DNA of 64,000 bases from Halohasta salina (GTDB lineage Archaea > Halobacteriota > Halobacteria > Halobacteriales > Haloferacaceae): positions 186,001 through 250,000 of the forward strand of contig NZ_JAMZIE010000001.1 in the NCBI RefSeq assembly GCF_024178165.1. Direction: 5' to 3'. The translations under genes and the position numbers were made by a program. Positions 1 through 8,735 of the stretch are shown here, one piece after another (position 1 is the stretch's first letter; each line of letters begins with the position of its first letter). A model generated the notes under the pieces. That model saw nothing but the letters and a program-made list of their open reading frames with translations. It searched no databases and was not told where the DNA came from.

Positions 1-1663
1 CTACGCGAACTTCTTCGCCGACGGCGTCGGCGGCCTCCTGGCGGCGACGGGCCTCGTGTTCGTCTCGTATGCGGGCGTGACGAAGGTCGCCAGCGTCGCC
101 GAGGAGGTCGAGGATCCGGGCCGGAACATTCCGCTGGGGATTCTCGGCTCGCTGGCGTTCACAACCGTCCTCTACGTCGCGGTCGTCACCGTGCTGGTCG
201 GGGTCACCGATCCGGGGAGCGTCGCCGGTTCGCTGACGCCGGTGGCGGTCGCCGCCGAGCAGACCCTCGGGCGGGCGGGTGTCATCGCGGTCATCCTCGC
301 GGCGATCCTCGCGCTGGTGTCGACCGCTAACGCAGGCATCCTCTCGTCGTCGCGGTACCCGTTTGCGATGAGCCGCGACCAGCTCGCCCCGCCGTCGTTG
401 TCGACGGTCAGCGAGCGGTTCGGGACACCCGTTGCCTCGATCACGCTGACAGGAGCCGTCCTCTTGGTGTTGATCGCGTTCGTGCCGATCCTCGATATCG
501 CCAAGCTGGCGAGTGCGTTCCAGATCCTCGTCTTCGGGCTGATCAACGTCGCGTTGATCGCGTTCCGCGAGGGGTCGATGGAGTACGAGCCGGAGTTCAC
601 CTCGCCGCTGTATCCGTGGATGCAGATCTTCGGCGCGATCACCGGCCTGCTGTTGCTCACACAGATGGGGACGGTCGCGCTGATCGGCGCGGTCGCCATC
701 ACGGTCGGGAGTGTCATCTGGTACCTCCTTTACGTGCGGCCGCGAGTCAGCCGCGAGGGGGCCGCAAGCGATGCGATCCGTCGACAGGTCGGTGAAGAGG
801 CCCTCTCGGACGTCGCCGCGCCCGTCGACGGGACCGACGAAATCCTCGTCGCCCTGACCAAAGACGTCGACGAGGCCCGCGAGCGGGCGCTGATCGAACT
901 CGCCGCCGATACCGTCCGACAGGACAACGGCCGGGTGGTCGTCGTCCGCTTCGAGGAGATCCCCGATCAGGCTCCCCTGACCGAGGCGGCGACGATCCAA
1001 TCGGCGACCGACCGCTCGTTCGAAACGCGGGTCGAAGCCCTCGCCGACGACTGTGGGGTCGACATCGAGGCCGACGAGATCGTGAGCCACGACACCAAAC
1101 ACGCCATCGTCAACCTCGCCGACGACCGTGGTGTCGACACGATCGTCGCCGAACACGAACCGCTCCGGCTCCGCTCGCGGATCGTCGGCGACCCCATCGA
1201 CTGGGTCGTCCGCCACGCCCCCTGTGACGTGCTGTTGGTCGACAATCTCGGCTACGACGCTCCCCGGCGGGTCGTCCTCTCGGGAGACGGCGGCCCCTAC
1301 GTCCCGCTGGCGGTGAGCGTCGGCGAGGCGGTCGCCGCCGCCAACGACGGGGCGATCTCGCTGTGGTATCCCACCGACGGTGAGCGAACCGACCAGTACG
1401 AGCAGACGATGGCGGAGTACGAGGCCGAACTCGGCGAGCTGTTGTCGGTGGCGGTGGCTGCCGAACCGCTCCGCACCGACGGCGGCGACCACGCCCTGCC
1501 GGAACTGTTGGTCCGCCGCGGCCCCGACCATCGCCTGCGGACGGCGCTGTTCGACGACCGGCCGACGCTGCCGAGCCCCGGCTGTACGACCGTCACCGTC
1601 TACCCCCACGAATCGCGCCGCCCGCCGCTGTTCCGCCGACTGCTCGAACGGATCGTCTTCTAG
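1..1663 (+). CDS. APC-family amino acid permease fused to UspA domain(s), 5' end outside window
   Basis: The reading frame is open from base 2, so this is the C-terminal ~553 residues of a longer protein. The first ~230 residues are hydrophobic and carry typical APC-superfamily elements: an early 'SYAGVTKVASVAEEVEDPGRNIP' type segment (here written only as the family hallmark, FxSYxGxxxVAxxAEExxxPxRNIP) and several further membrane helices ending near 'WYLLYVRPR'. The remaining ~310 residues are soluble and resemble universal-stress-protein domains: one near-complete domain ('ILVALTKD...', ending 'VVRHAPCDVLLVDNLG') and a second, degenerate one. Such transporter-UspA fusions are common in haloarchaea. 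The substrate is unknown; the family suggests amino acids or polyamines, with the UspA part probably binding a nucleotide to modulate transport. Confidence 0.85.
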   Translation, partial: YANFFADGVGGLLAATGLVFVSYAGVTKVASVAEEVEDPGRNIPLGILGSLAFTTVLYVAVVTVLVGVTDPGSVAGSLTPVAVAAEQTLGRAGVIAVILAAILALVSTANAGILSSSRYPFAMSRDQLAPPSLSTVSERFGTPVASITLTGAVLLVLIAFVPILDIAKLASAFQILVFGLINVALIAFREGSMEYEPEFTSPLYPWMQIFGAITGLLLLTQMGTVALIGAVAITVGSVIWYLLYVRPRVSREGAASDAIRRQVGEEALSDVAAPVDGTDEILVALTKDVDEARERALIELAADTVRQDNGRVVVVRFEEIPDQAPLTEAATIQSATDRSFETRVEALADDCGVDIEADEIVSHDTKHAIVNLADDRGVDTIVAEHEPLRLRSRIVGDPIDWVVRHAPCDVLLVDNLGYDAPRRVVLSGDGGPYVPLAVSVGEAVAAANDGAISLWYPTDGERTDQYEQTMAEYEAELGELLSVAVAAEPLRTDGGDHALPELLVRRGPDHRLRTALFDDRPTLPSPGCTTVTVYPHESRRPPLFRRLLERIVF

Positions 1664-1709
1664 GGGCGCGAAACACCCATATAGCGCTCGCCCCATGATA
1701 CAGTCACAC

Positions 1710-2447
1710 ATGGATCTGCGAGTAAAGGGGACCGTCGCTCCGGACCCGTTTCTGAGTGCGGCCGCGCTGCTGGAAACCGAGTATACACTCTCGCGGCCGG
1801 TCGACGTCCAGATCCGGGAGAACCCCGACGAGCGGACGTGGGCGGCCCACTACGAGGACCGCCACGTCCTCAACATCTCCCGACAGGCCGCCACCAGCGT
1901 GATGGCCCGCGAACTCGCCCTGCATGAGTTCGCCCACATGGCTCGCTACGAACAGCGGCATGCCTCCCACCGCCAGTCGACCGAGGAGGCGCTCTTTCTC
2001 GCACTGGCTGGCAAATCAGTCGAGCGCCGGAAGCTCAGCCACTGCTACCAGATCGCCAACCACATGAAGGACGTCTACGCCGACGACATCACCCTCGAGT
2101 TGGCCCCCGCGACCAAGCTGATCGATTTCTTCGCCGCGAAGCTCGGGACGGCGATCGCCGACCGGCCGGCCGAGGGACCGCCGGACTCGCGGCTCGAAAC
2201 CCCGGGGGCCGACCCTGAGATCACCGCGGTCAACGCTGCCTTCGCCCTCGGACTGCTCGAACGCCACGGGCTGGTCGACAGCAGCCACCGATTGTACGAT
2301 CTCGCGCACGCAGCGGCCGCCAACGCGCCGGCGGTCGACCTCGAAGCGTTCAAAGATCGGTTCAAATCACTCGGCGACGAACCCTCCGAAAGCGAGTACC
2401 GCAAGGCGTTGGTCGACGTGACGCGGGCCTACGCCACCGCCGAGTAG
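1710..2447 (+). CDS. DUF5781-type haloarchaeal protein with an HExxH motif
   Basis: Acidic soluble protein of about 245 residues. It contains 'ALHEFAHMARY', an HExxH arrangement that in other families marks a zinc metalloprotease site, followed by an alpha-helical C-terminal half. From memory it matches the haloarchaeal DUF5781 family, whose function is unknown. I chose the ATG at 1710 ('MDLRVKG') because a 'catatag' TATA-like element lies about 29 bases upstream, which fits leaderless translation; an in-frame ATG at 1695 would add five residues. It follows the permease by 46 bases and precedes the potassium channel by 42, all on the same strand, but no functional link is evident. The protease idea rests on the single motif. 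Confidence 0.7.
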   Translation: MDLRVKGTVAPDPFLSAAALLETEYTLSRPVDVQIRENPDERTWAAHYEDRHVLNISRQAATSVMARELALHEFAHMARYEQRHASHRQSTEEALFLALAGKSVERRKLSHCYQIANHMKDVYADDITLELAPATKLIDFFAAKLGTAIADRPAEGPPDSRLETPGADPEITAVNAAFALGLLERHGLVDSSHRLYDLAHAAAANAPAVDLEAFKDRFKSLGDEPSESEYRKALVDVTRAYATAE

Positions 2448-2489
2448 GCCAAACGGAAGGGCTTTTCGCGGCGAGTGGTATCCGGTGGT

Positions 2490-4127
2490 ATGGGGCAGGT
2501 ACGACGGCGGGCGATCGGCTACGTCATCGGGATCGCGGTGATCATCCTCGTGTCGGCGGTCGCCTACGATGTCGGGAGTCGAACCTACGAGCCCGACTAC
2601 TCGTTTTCGTTCCTCCAGTCGGTGCAGTTCGTCGTCGAGACGTTCACCGCGACCGGCTACGGCTCGCATGCGCCGTGGGAGAGCCCCCAAATGAACGTAT
2701 TGGTGATGCTGCTGGATATCACCGGCGTCGCGCTGTTTTTCGTCGCCCTCCCCGCGGTGTTCCTGCCGGTGTTCCGGCAGGCGCTCTCGACGTCGGCCCC
2801 CACGAGTGCCGACCCGGAACTGGCCGACCACGTGATCATCTGTACCTTCTCCTCGCGGGCCGAGACGCTGATCGACGAGCTGGATGCCGACAGCGTGGAG
2901 TACGTGCTGATCGAGGGCGACCGCGACCGGGCCGACGAACTCTTCGACCGGGGGCTGCCGGTCGTCTACGCCGACCCCGAGTCGGTCGCGGGGCTGGAGG
3001 CGGCCAACGTCGGCTCGGCGCGGGCGATCGTCGCCGACGTCTCCGATCGGGTCGACGCGAGCATCGTACTGGCAGCCCAGGAGGCCAACGACGAGGTGCG
3101 GGTGGTGAGCGTCGTCGAGGACCCCGACCGCGAGCGCTACCACCGACTGGCCGGCGCCGACGCCGTGGTCTCCCCCCGGACGATTCTCGGGGAGAACCTC
3201 GCGGGGAAGCTCACCGCCGCCGCCCGGGCCGATCTGGAGGCCGCCATCGAGATCGGTGACTCGTTTGCGGTCGCCGAAATTCCCATCGACCGTGACGGGC
3301 CGCTGGCGGGGTCGACGCTGGCCGAGAGCGCGATCCACGACCGCTACGGGGCGACGGTCGTCGGCGCGTGGCGCAACGGCGACTTCCAGATGCCGCCCGA
3401 TCCGGAGATGGTCCTCGACACCGGGGTTACGCTGATCGTCACCGGTGAGGAGCCACAGCTCGACCGGCTCGAAAGCGAGGCGACCGCGGCGGTCAGATCG
3501 TTCGGCCGCGGCGAGACCGTCGTCGTCGGCCACGGCGAGGTCGGCGGCATCGTCGCCGACCGACTCGCGGCGGCCGACCTCCCGCATACCGTCGTCGACA
3601 CCGACGATCGGGAGGGCGTCGACGTCGTCGGCGACGGAACCGACCCGGCAGTGCTCGAACGGGCCGGCGTCACCGACGCCCGGTCGGTCGTGTTGGCGCT
3701 GCCCGACGACACCGCCACCGAGTTCGCCACACTGATCGTCCGCGATCTCAACCCCGACGCCGAGATCATCGCCCGCGCCGAGTCGGCCGGCGCGATCAAC
3801 AAAACGTACCGCGCGGGCGCGGAGTACGTCCTCTCGCTGTCGACGGTCAGCGGTCGGGCGATCGCCGAGGAGATCCTCGACGACGAGGAGATCCTCTCGA
3901 TGGACACTCGCATCGAGTGCATTCGGACGCCCGCCCCCGGACTCATCGGCGAGACGCTGGCGGGGGCCGACATCAGGGGACGGACCGGGTCGACGGTCGT
4001 CGCCGTCGAACGCGACGGCGAACTCCACACCGATCTGTCGCCGACGTTCCGGATCGAACACGGCGACGAGTTGGTCGTCGTCGGCACCGATGCATCCGCC
4101 AGCCGGTTTGTCGAACTGTTCGGCTAA
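2490..4127 (+). CDS. Two-TM potassium channel with two RCK (TrkA-N/TrkA-C) modules
   Basis: About 545 residues. TM1 is near residues 9-29, the pore helix and filter follow with 'TATGYG' at residues 53-58 (the TxTGYG potassium signature), and TM2 is near 72-98. No S4 voltage sensor is present, so the topology is MthK-like. The cytoplasmic part holds two RCK units. The first has 'DHVIICTFSSRAETLIDEL' as a modified Rossmann start; the second has 'ETVVVGHGEVGGIVADRL', a clear GxGxxG-type nucleotide fold. Each is followed by a TrkA-C-like beta domain ('TLAESAIHDRYGATVVGAWR' and 'TLAGADIRGRTGSTVVAVER'). Predicted role: ligand-gated K+ flux for ionic homeostasis. An alternative GTG start at 2475 would add five residues; the ATG was preferred. 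Confidence 0.9.
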   Translation: MGQVRRRAIGYVIGIAVIILVSAVAYDVGSRTYEPDYSFSFLQSVQFVVETFTATGYGSHAPWESPQMNVLVMLLDITGVALFFVALPAVFLPVFRQALSTSAPTSADPELADHVIICTFSSRAETLIDELDADSVEYVLIEGDRDRADELFDRGLPVVYADPESVAGLEAANVGSARAIVADVSDRVDASIVLAAQEANDEVRVVSVVEDPDRERYHRLAGADAVVSPRTILGENLAGKLTAAARADLEAAIEIGDSFAVAEIPIDRDGPLAGSTLAESAIHDRYGATVVGAWRNGDFQMPPDPEMVLDTGVTLIVTGEEPQLDRLESEATAAVRSFGRGETVVVGHGEVGGIVADRLAAADLPHTVVDTDDREGVDVVGDGTDPAVLERAGVTDARSVVLALPDDTATEFATLIVRDLNPDAEIIARAESAGAINKTYRAGAEYVLSLSTVSGRAIAEEILDDEEILSMDTRIECIRTPAPGLIGETLAGADIRGRTGSTVVAVERDGELHTDLSPTFRIEHGDELVVVGTDASASRFVELFG

Positions 4128-4134
4128 CCCGTCT

Positions 4135-4153
4135 CCCGCCGGTATTCGGCGGG
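4135..4153. terminator. Stem-loop between convergent genes
   Basis: CCCGCCG, a 5-base loop (gtatt), then CGGCGGG: a perfect 7-bp GC stem filling the 26-base gap between the convergent channel gene (stop 4127) and the surface-protein gene (stop 4154). It could serve as a bidirectional terminator or an mRNA-end stabiliser. There is no T-run, and archaeal termination usually depends on T-runs rather than hairpins. Confidence 0.4.
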
Positions 4154-5380
4154 TTAGATCGTAAACGAGACGGTGTAGGTGGCGGTTTCCTCGGTGCCAT
4201 CGAGGGTAATGTCGGCGGTGTAGTCGCCTTTCTTGGGGTTTTCGACGCCGTCGATCGTCACGATCACCGGGCCGTCGATGTCGGTGTCGTACCGTCCGTC
4301 GAGGTCGAACGTCGCCGTCGACCCCGAGTAGTTGCCCGTGTTGACATCGATCGTGGTCGGCTGATCCTCACCTTGGCGGGTGATCTCGACGGTGACGTCC
4401 TGTTCGGTCAACCCATCGAGGCTCGCCCCCTGGTTGCCGCCGGGGTAGTCGACGGTGATCGTATCGACTTCCCCTTGGTAGTCGATGAAGCCGGTACTCC
4501 ACGTGTGGATCGAACTCGTGTTCTGTTTGGCGGGGTCGAGATCCAGATCCCACTCGCCGCCGACGATGATCTCTCGGGAGACGCTGGTGTCCTCGGTGGC
4601 GACGACGAGGTCGACCGACGGGGCGTCGTCGGTCGACGTCGTGTAGCTGAACGTGTCGCTGTACGAGTCGCCGGCGTCGAGGGCCTTCGTCGTCGACTCC
4701 TCGCCGCTACCGGCGGTGATCGTGATCTCCTGATTGCCGGGGCCGGTACCCGTGTTCGTGATCGTGTAGTCGGCGACGAGATCGTCGCCGACGGTAACCT
4801 CCGACGGCGCGCTGTCGATGGCGGGTTCGTAGAACGCCGCATCGCCGGTGACCCCCATCTCCGCGCTCAGGGTGCGGCTGTCCGTTCCGGTATCGAAAGT
4901 CATCTCCGGCTCGTAAACGCCCGAACCGGGGTTCGTGACTCCCTCGATGGTCACTTTGGCCAGCCCTTCGATGTTGGTGTTGAAGTTCCCCGCGAGATCG
5001 AACGTATCGGTCGACCCCGAATAGCTGCTGTCGACCTTGTTGACCTTGATCTCCTTCAGATCTCCGTCGCCGCTCCGGTCGAGTTCCACGATGACGTCCT
5101 TCTCGGTGAGGCCATCGAGGCTGGTCCCGGCGGGGTAGTCGACGGTGATCGTGTCGACGTCGTCGTCGATAAAGAGGTAGCCGAACTCCCAGACGTGTGT
5201 CGATTCTTGGCCGGCCGAATCCGGGATCAACTCCAGTCTGGTCTCGGTGTCCATCGGGACGACCGTCTGGAAGTTCGCCAGCGCCGACGCCGAGTTCGCG
5301 AAACTCGCCATCGTCCCGCTGAGGGTGAGGCTGATCGTCGCCAACGCGCTCGCGCTGAGAATGAAGTACCGACGTTTCAT
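4154..5380 (-). CDS. Secreted surface protein with duplicated beta module around a CARDB-like domain
   Basis: 408 residues starting with a hydrophobic signal peptide ('MKRRYFILSASALATISLTL', cleavage probably near residue 30). Two homologous ~110-residue modules can be aligned by eye. Module 1 (about residues 62-178) and module 2 (about 290-408) share 'DVDTITVDYP.G', 'SLDGLTE.DV.VE', 'YSGST.TFDL', 'N..DI.G...VTI.GV.NP' and a terminal beta strand. Between them, about residues 190-280, is a CARDB-like Ig domain ('SEVTVGDDLVADYTITNTGTG'). Similar modules occur in many haloarchaeal surface or flagellar-locus-associated proteins. No C-terminal membrane anchor or PGF motif is visible, so it may be released or assembled. 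Function unknown. Confidence 0.75.
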   Translation of the reverse strand: MKRRYFILSASALATISLTLSGTMASFANSASALANFQTVVPMDTETRLELIPDSAGQESTHVWEFGYLFIDDDVDTITVDYPAGTSLDGLTEKDVIVELDRSGDGDLKEIKVNKVDSSYSGSTDTFDLAGNFNTNIEGLAKVTIEGVTNPGSGVYEPEMTFDTGTDSRTLSAEMGVTGDAAFYEPAIDSAPSEVTVGDDLVADYTITNTGTGPGNQEITITAGSGEESTTKALDAGDSYSDTFSYTTSTDDAPSVDLVVATEDTSVSREIIVGGEWDLDLDPAKQNTSSIHTWSTGFIDYQGEVDTITVDYPGGNQGASLDGLTEQDVTVEITRQGEDQPTTIDVNTGNYSGSTATFDLDGRYDTDIDGPVIVTIDGVENPKKGDYTADITLDGTEETATYTVSFTI

Positions 5381-5516
5381 CTATGGCCCCGGCCGTCCCG
5401 CCCCCCGTCGGCAACGAGTGGGTCGACGAGACAGTACTACCAACAAGTAGGAATCACAGATATATCAATATTTGTGTGTGCCGAGAGAGCCGGCGGGAGC
5501 TCCGTGATCGGGCGGC

Positions 5517-6230
5517 TCAGCTCATAAACAGCCGGCGGTCGGCCCGCTCGTGGCGCATTCCCATCACGTCGGCCAGCGGCGCGAACGAACACATCGCTTC
5601 GAGGTCGGCGTCGTGATAGCGGTCGCAGACGGCCTCGATGGTCGGGAACAGCCCCGACAGCGCCGACTGGATCTCGGTGTGGCCGAACCGGCCGAGCCGC
5701 TGGGCGGCTCCCAACAGCCCGGTGACCGTCGAGTAGGCACCGACTAACGCTGCCTCCCGTCGACCGATCCCGGCCCGCTGGCAGAGTAGGCCGAGAATAA
5801 CGGGGTAGTGGCCGGCGGTCTCGCCGGCATCGAGCGCCGCGGCGTACTCCTCGACCAGTTCGTCGCCCGCAGCCCCCTCGAAGGGGCCGTCGGCGTCGGC
5901 CAACAGATCCAGTAGCTTGCCGCCGGCTTTCGTCGAACTCTCCCGAAACTCCGCTGGGAGCGTCGAGGCCGCGAGTCGCTCGTCGGCCGCGAGCACGCCG
6001 TCGAGATCGCCGGCCGCCGCCGACCGGTGGGCGCAGCCGAGCGCCACCGTCTCGGCCGGGCCGACGATCCCCCGGAGGTAGCCTGCCACGAGGTCCGCGA
6101 GGTCGCCGGTGGTCTCGATCCGCCCCTCGTTGAGGTACTGTTCGATCCCGTAGGAGGCGGTGTAGGTCCCCACCGGCAGCATCGAATCCGAGAGCCGCAG
6201 CGCCGTCAGGAACGCCGCCGACTCAGTCAT
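5517..6230 (-). CDS. ureF: Urease accessory protein UreF
   Basis: 237 residues, the usual UreF size. The N-terminus 'ALRLSDSMLPVGTYTASYGIEQYL' matches the family's 'LQLSDSxLPxGxFxxSxGLE' hallmark, followed by the all-helical body and a C-terminal stretch that in characterised UreF forms the UreG/UreD interface ('SALSGLFPTIEAVCDRYHD'). UreF acts with UreD and UreG in the GTP-dependent nickel loading of the urease active site in the cytoplasm. It is the last gene of the operon and overlaps the end of ureE by 8 bases, which suggests translational coupling. Confidence 0.95.
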   Translation of the reverse strand: MTESAAFLTALRLSDSMLPVGTYTASYGIEQYLNEGRIETTGDLADLVAGYLRGIVGPAETVALGCAHRSAAAGDLDGVLAADERLAASTLPAEFRESSTKAGGKLLDLLADADGPFEGAAGDELVEEYAAALDAGETAGHYPVILGLLCQRAGIGRREAALVGAYSTVTGLLGAAQRLGRFGHTEIQSALSGLFPTIEAVCDRYHDADLEAMCSFAPLADVMGMRHERADRRLFMS

Positions 6231-6849
6231 GGCTATGCCCTCCGTCGTGGGAGTGGCTGTGTTCGTGGTCCTCGTCGTGACTGTGGCCGTGGTCGACGTC
6301 CGGTCCGTGATCGCGGCCGTGATCCGCTCCGTGATCGTGGCCGTGACCCGCTCCGTGGTCGTGGTCCGGCGTCGACTCCTCGACGAACCGGTCGGCGTCG
6401 ACGGTTTCGTACCGCGTTTCGGCCCCCTCGGGGAGATACGGCCCGAGCACGTCCTCGATGATCGCCCGGTCGGCTTCGACCGGGATGTACACCGTTCGGT
6501 CCTCGACGGCGATATCCCAGTGTTGGTTGCCGATCCGATGGCCGAGTTCGACCGTGGCCGCGGGCGTCGACTGGGGCAACTCGATCACGAACGCCTCGCG
6601 GGACTCGAAGGCGACGACGACCGCGCGGTCGTCGTCGCAGACGAGGACGTCGCCCGCGGCGAGTTCCGGTTTGTCGACCAGCACGCCGAGGTCGGTCCCG
6701 GTGTCGGTTGCGACGCGGAGCCGGGACTTCCGGCGATCGGCGCTGTCGAGGGTGACGGTTTCGAGGGTACCCGCGGCTTCGTGGGCGGCGATCGCGTCGG
6801 CGAGATCGGGATCGTCGACGTTCCCGACGATGCCGTCGACGCGGATCAT
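6223..6849 (-). CDS. ureE: Urease accessory nickel chaperone UreE with long His/Asp tail
   Basis: 208 residues. The N-terminal peptide-binding domain and the central metal-binding domain ('LGHRIGNQHWDIAVEDRTVYIPVE', which contains the conserved 'GNxHxP/D' region) fit UreE. The C-terminal ~50 residues are extraordinarily histidine-rich: I count 16 His after 'EESTPD', alternating with Asp, Gly and Ser. Such tails bind several Ni2+ ions and act as a store. UreE delivers nickel to UreG for insertion into urease. The gene lies 19 bases after ureD and overlaps ureF. Confidence 0.95.
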   Translation of the reverse strand: MIRVDGIVGNVDDPDLADAIAAHEAAGTLETVTLDSADRRKSRLRVATDTGTDLGVLVDKPELAAGDVLVCDDDRAVVVAFESREAFVIELPQSTPAATVELGHRIGNQHWDIAVEDRTVYIPVEADRAIIEDVLGPYLPEGAETRYETVDADRFVEESTPDHDHGAGHGHDHGADHGRDHGPDVDHGHSHDEDHEHSHSHDGGHSHD

Positions 6850-6868
6850 CGCCGTCCCTCCGATCGTA

Positions 6869-7792
6869 TCATCGCTTTTCCTCCCCGATCGGCGCGCCGA
6901 CGCCGAGCAGTGCCCGTCGGCTCTCGTCCCACGCCGCCTCGATGGCTGCGGTCACGTCGGCACTCCGGTCGCCGAGTACCCGAACTGTGAGGCCGGCGTC
7001 GTCTTTCAAAAGCGATGTGCCGCCGTGAACGTCGGACGCCTCGGCGAGTCGGTCGTGAATCCCGTCTGCGAGCCCATCGAGGTCCTCACAACTGGGTGCG
7101 AAGACGTAGAGCGTGCCGACGACGCCGAACTCGCCGACGGTCGCCGGATCCCGCGGGTCCCGTTCGTCGGGCCGGAGGTCGACCGCGTCCGCACAGACCA
7201 GTGCGTCGTCGACTGAGGCCTCCAGTCGGCTGTGGTAGTGGTCGAAACTGAACGGCTCGTGGTTGGTGAGGCCATTGGGAACGAATACGTCGCCGACGAT
7301 GACCGTCGCGTCGGCGGCCATCTCGACGCTCGTCGTCTGGAGACACCGAGCGTTCTCGTTGAGAATCGTCGGCCCCGGCAGGTATTCGAGATACGCCCCC
7401 GAGTCGGCGACGAGCGTCGCGTCCAGATGGGCGTAGCTGGCCTTCATCGTCTGGACTTTCGTCGCGCTTTGCGTTGTCACGTGTGCGCGCGCACCCGGAC
7501 GAGCCTCGACCGAGAGGGTGTGGCGGTCGCCTTGGGTGACTGCGCCGGTCGGATCCTGCAGGCAGATCGTCGTCAGCCCCGGTGCTGGATCGGAATCGAG
7601 GGTCCCGGTGAGGTGGTAGGGTACCTTCACGTAATCCGACACCAGCCGGGTTGGATTGTCGCCCTCGCGGGCCACCACCAGCTCGGCGACGCCGTTCTTC
7701 CCGTGGCCGAACGCCGGCGACTGTGGCAGGTGTTGCTCGCCGTACTCCCGGAAGGCAGGCGGCACAGGCGGGCTGTCGGTGTTCGTGCTCAC
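6869..7792 (-). CDS. ureD: Urease accessory protein UreD
   Basis: 307 residues, typical for UreD (UreH). Family features include '[16 protein letters not shown]', '[16 protein letters not shown]' (the GGxxxGD-like region), '[13 protein letters not shown]' and '[20 protein letters not shown]' (the conserved 'PxPxIxFxxARxxQ' segment). UreD scaffolds apo-urease and carries nickel from UreG through an internal tunnel. Its ATG overlaps the ureG stop by four bases (ATGA), so the two are probably translationally coupled. Order in the operon: sixth of seven products counted from ureF backwards, i.e. B-C-A-G-D-E-F. Confidence 0.95.
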   Translation of the reverse strand: MSTNTDSPPVPPAFREYGEQHLPQSPAFGHGKNGVAELVVAREGDNPTRLVSDYVKVPYHLTGTLDSDPAPGLTTICLQDPTGAVTQGDRHTLSVEARPGARAHVTTQSATKVQTMKASYAHLDATLVADSGAYLEYLPGPTILNENARCLQTTSVEMAADATVIVGDVFVPNGLTNHEPFSFDHYHSRLEASVDDALVCADAVDLRPDERDPRDPATVGEFGVVGTLYVFAPSCEDLDGLADGIHDRLAEASDVHGGTSLLKDDAGLTVRVLGDRSADVTAAIEAAWDESRRALLGVGAPIGEEKR

Positions 7793-8409
7793 GCGAAGAG
7801 GACACTCCGTTCGATCAGGTCGACGACCTCGTCGATCCCCTCTTCGGTCTTGCAGTTCGTGAAGACCGTCGGCTCCTCGCCGCGGACCCGCTCGGAATCG
7901 CGTTCCATCAGGTCGAGGTCGGCGTCGACGTACGGCGCGAGGTCCTTTTTGTTGATGACGAGCAGGTCGGCCTGCGTGACGCCCGGCCCGCGCTTGGCGG
8001 GAATGTCGTCGCCCTCGGCGACCGAGATGACGAACATGAAGTAGTCCGCCAGTTCGGGATTAAATGTCGCCGCGAGGTTGTCGCCGCCCGATTCGACCAG
8101 TACCACGTCGAGGTCGGGGTGGCGCTCGGTGAACTCGTCGATCTTGGCGAGGTTCATCGAGGGGTCCTCGCGGATCCCGGTGTGTGGACACGCGCCGGTC
8201 TCGACACCGGCGACGAGGTCCTCGGGCAGTCGACCCTCGAACGAGGCCTGTAGCTGCTCGGCGTCGGCCTGGGTCATGATGTCGTTGGCGATCACGCCGA
8301 CGTTGTAGCCAGCGTCGTCGAGCCGCGGGACGAGCCGTTTGACCATCGCCGTCTTTCCCGAGCCGACCGGCCCGCCGAGGCCAACGGTGGCGACGTCTCT
8401 GTGACCCAT
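7789..8409 (-). CDS. ureG: Urease accessory GTPase UreG
   Basis: 206 residues. The P-loop is '[12 protein letters not shown]' near the N-terminus. The metal-binding 'GACPHT' (the CPH motif that holds Ni2+ at the dimer interface) sits in '[18 protein letters not shown]', and '[13 protein letters not shown]' supplies the NKxD guanine-specificity motif. UreG couples GTP hydrolysis to nickel transfer into the UreABC-UreDF complex. Its start overlaps the ureA stop by one base (TGATG). Highly conserved; identification is secure. Confidence 0.97.
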   Translation of the reverse strand: MGHRDVATVGLGGPVGSGKTAMVKRLVPRLDDAGYNVGVIANDIMTQADAEQLQASFEGRLPEDLVAGVETGACPHTGIREDPSMNLAKIDEFTERHPDLDVVLVESGGDNLAATFNPELADYFMFVISVAEGDDIPAKRGPGVTQADLLVINKKDLAPYVDADLDLMERDSERVRGEEPTVFTNCKTEEGIDEVVDLIERSVLFA

Positions 8410-8735
8410 CAGTCGAGTTGCTCCGCGCTGTCGGCCCGGATCGGTTCGTGGACCGTCACCAGTTTCGTGCCGTCGGGGAACGTCGGCTCGACCTGCACCA
8501 TGTCGACCATCTCGGGGACACCCTCCATCACGTCCTCCCGACTCAGGAGACTGGTCGCCTCCTTGCGGATCTCGGCGACGCTCATCCCCTCGCGGGCGCG
8601 TTCACAGACCCAATCGGAGATGTAGGCGACCGTCTCGGGATGGTTGAGTTCGATGCCTCTGTCCTTCCGGCGGCGCGCGAGTTCGGCCGCCATGAAGATC
8701 GTGAGTCGTTCGTTGTCCTTTGGTGAGAGTTTCAT
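8409..8735 (-). CDS. ureA: Urease subunit gamma
   Basis: 108 residues, close to the ~100 of bacterial UreA. The hallmark N-terminus '[34 protein letters not shown]' aligns by eye with '[34 protein letters not shown]'; it is followed by '[22 protein letters not shown]' and '[18 protein letters not shown]'. It is the smallest structural subunit of the (UreABC)3 enzyme. Gene order here places it after ureC rather than before ureB, the arrangement I recall from other haloarchaea. The start overlaps the ureC end by four bases. Confidence 0.97.
   Translation of the reverse strand: MKLSPKDNERLTIFMAAELARRRKDRGIELNHPETVAYISDWVCERAREGMSVAEIRKEATSLLSREDVMEGVPEMVDMVQVEPTFPDGTKLVTVHEPIRADSAEQLD

Noticed and set aside
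2367-4061. 564-codon open frame on the minus strand opposite the potassium channel
   Set aside because: Produced by GC-rich third positions of the real gene; Arg/Asp/Gly-rich composition with no motif, and the opposite strand has clear channel and RCK motifs.
3917-5527. 536-codon open frame on the plus strand across the surface-protein gene
   Set aside because: Antisense shadow; crosses the terminator-like hairpin and has no recognisable domain, while the minus-strand product has a signal peptide and repeats.
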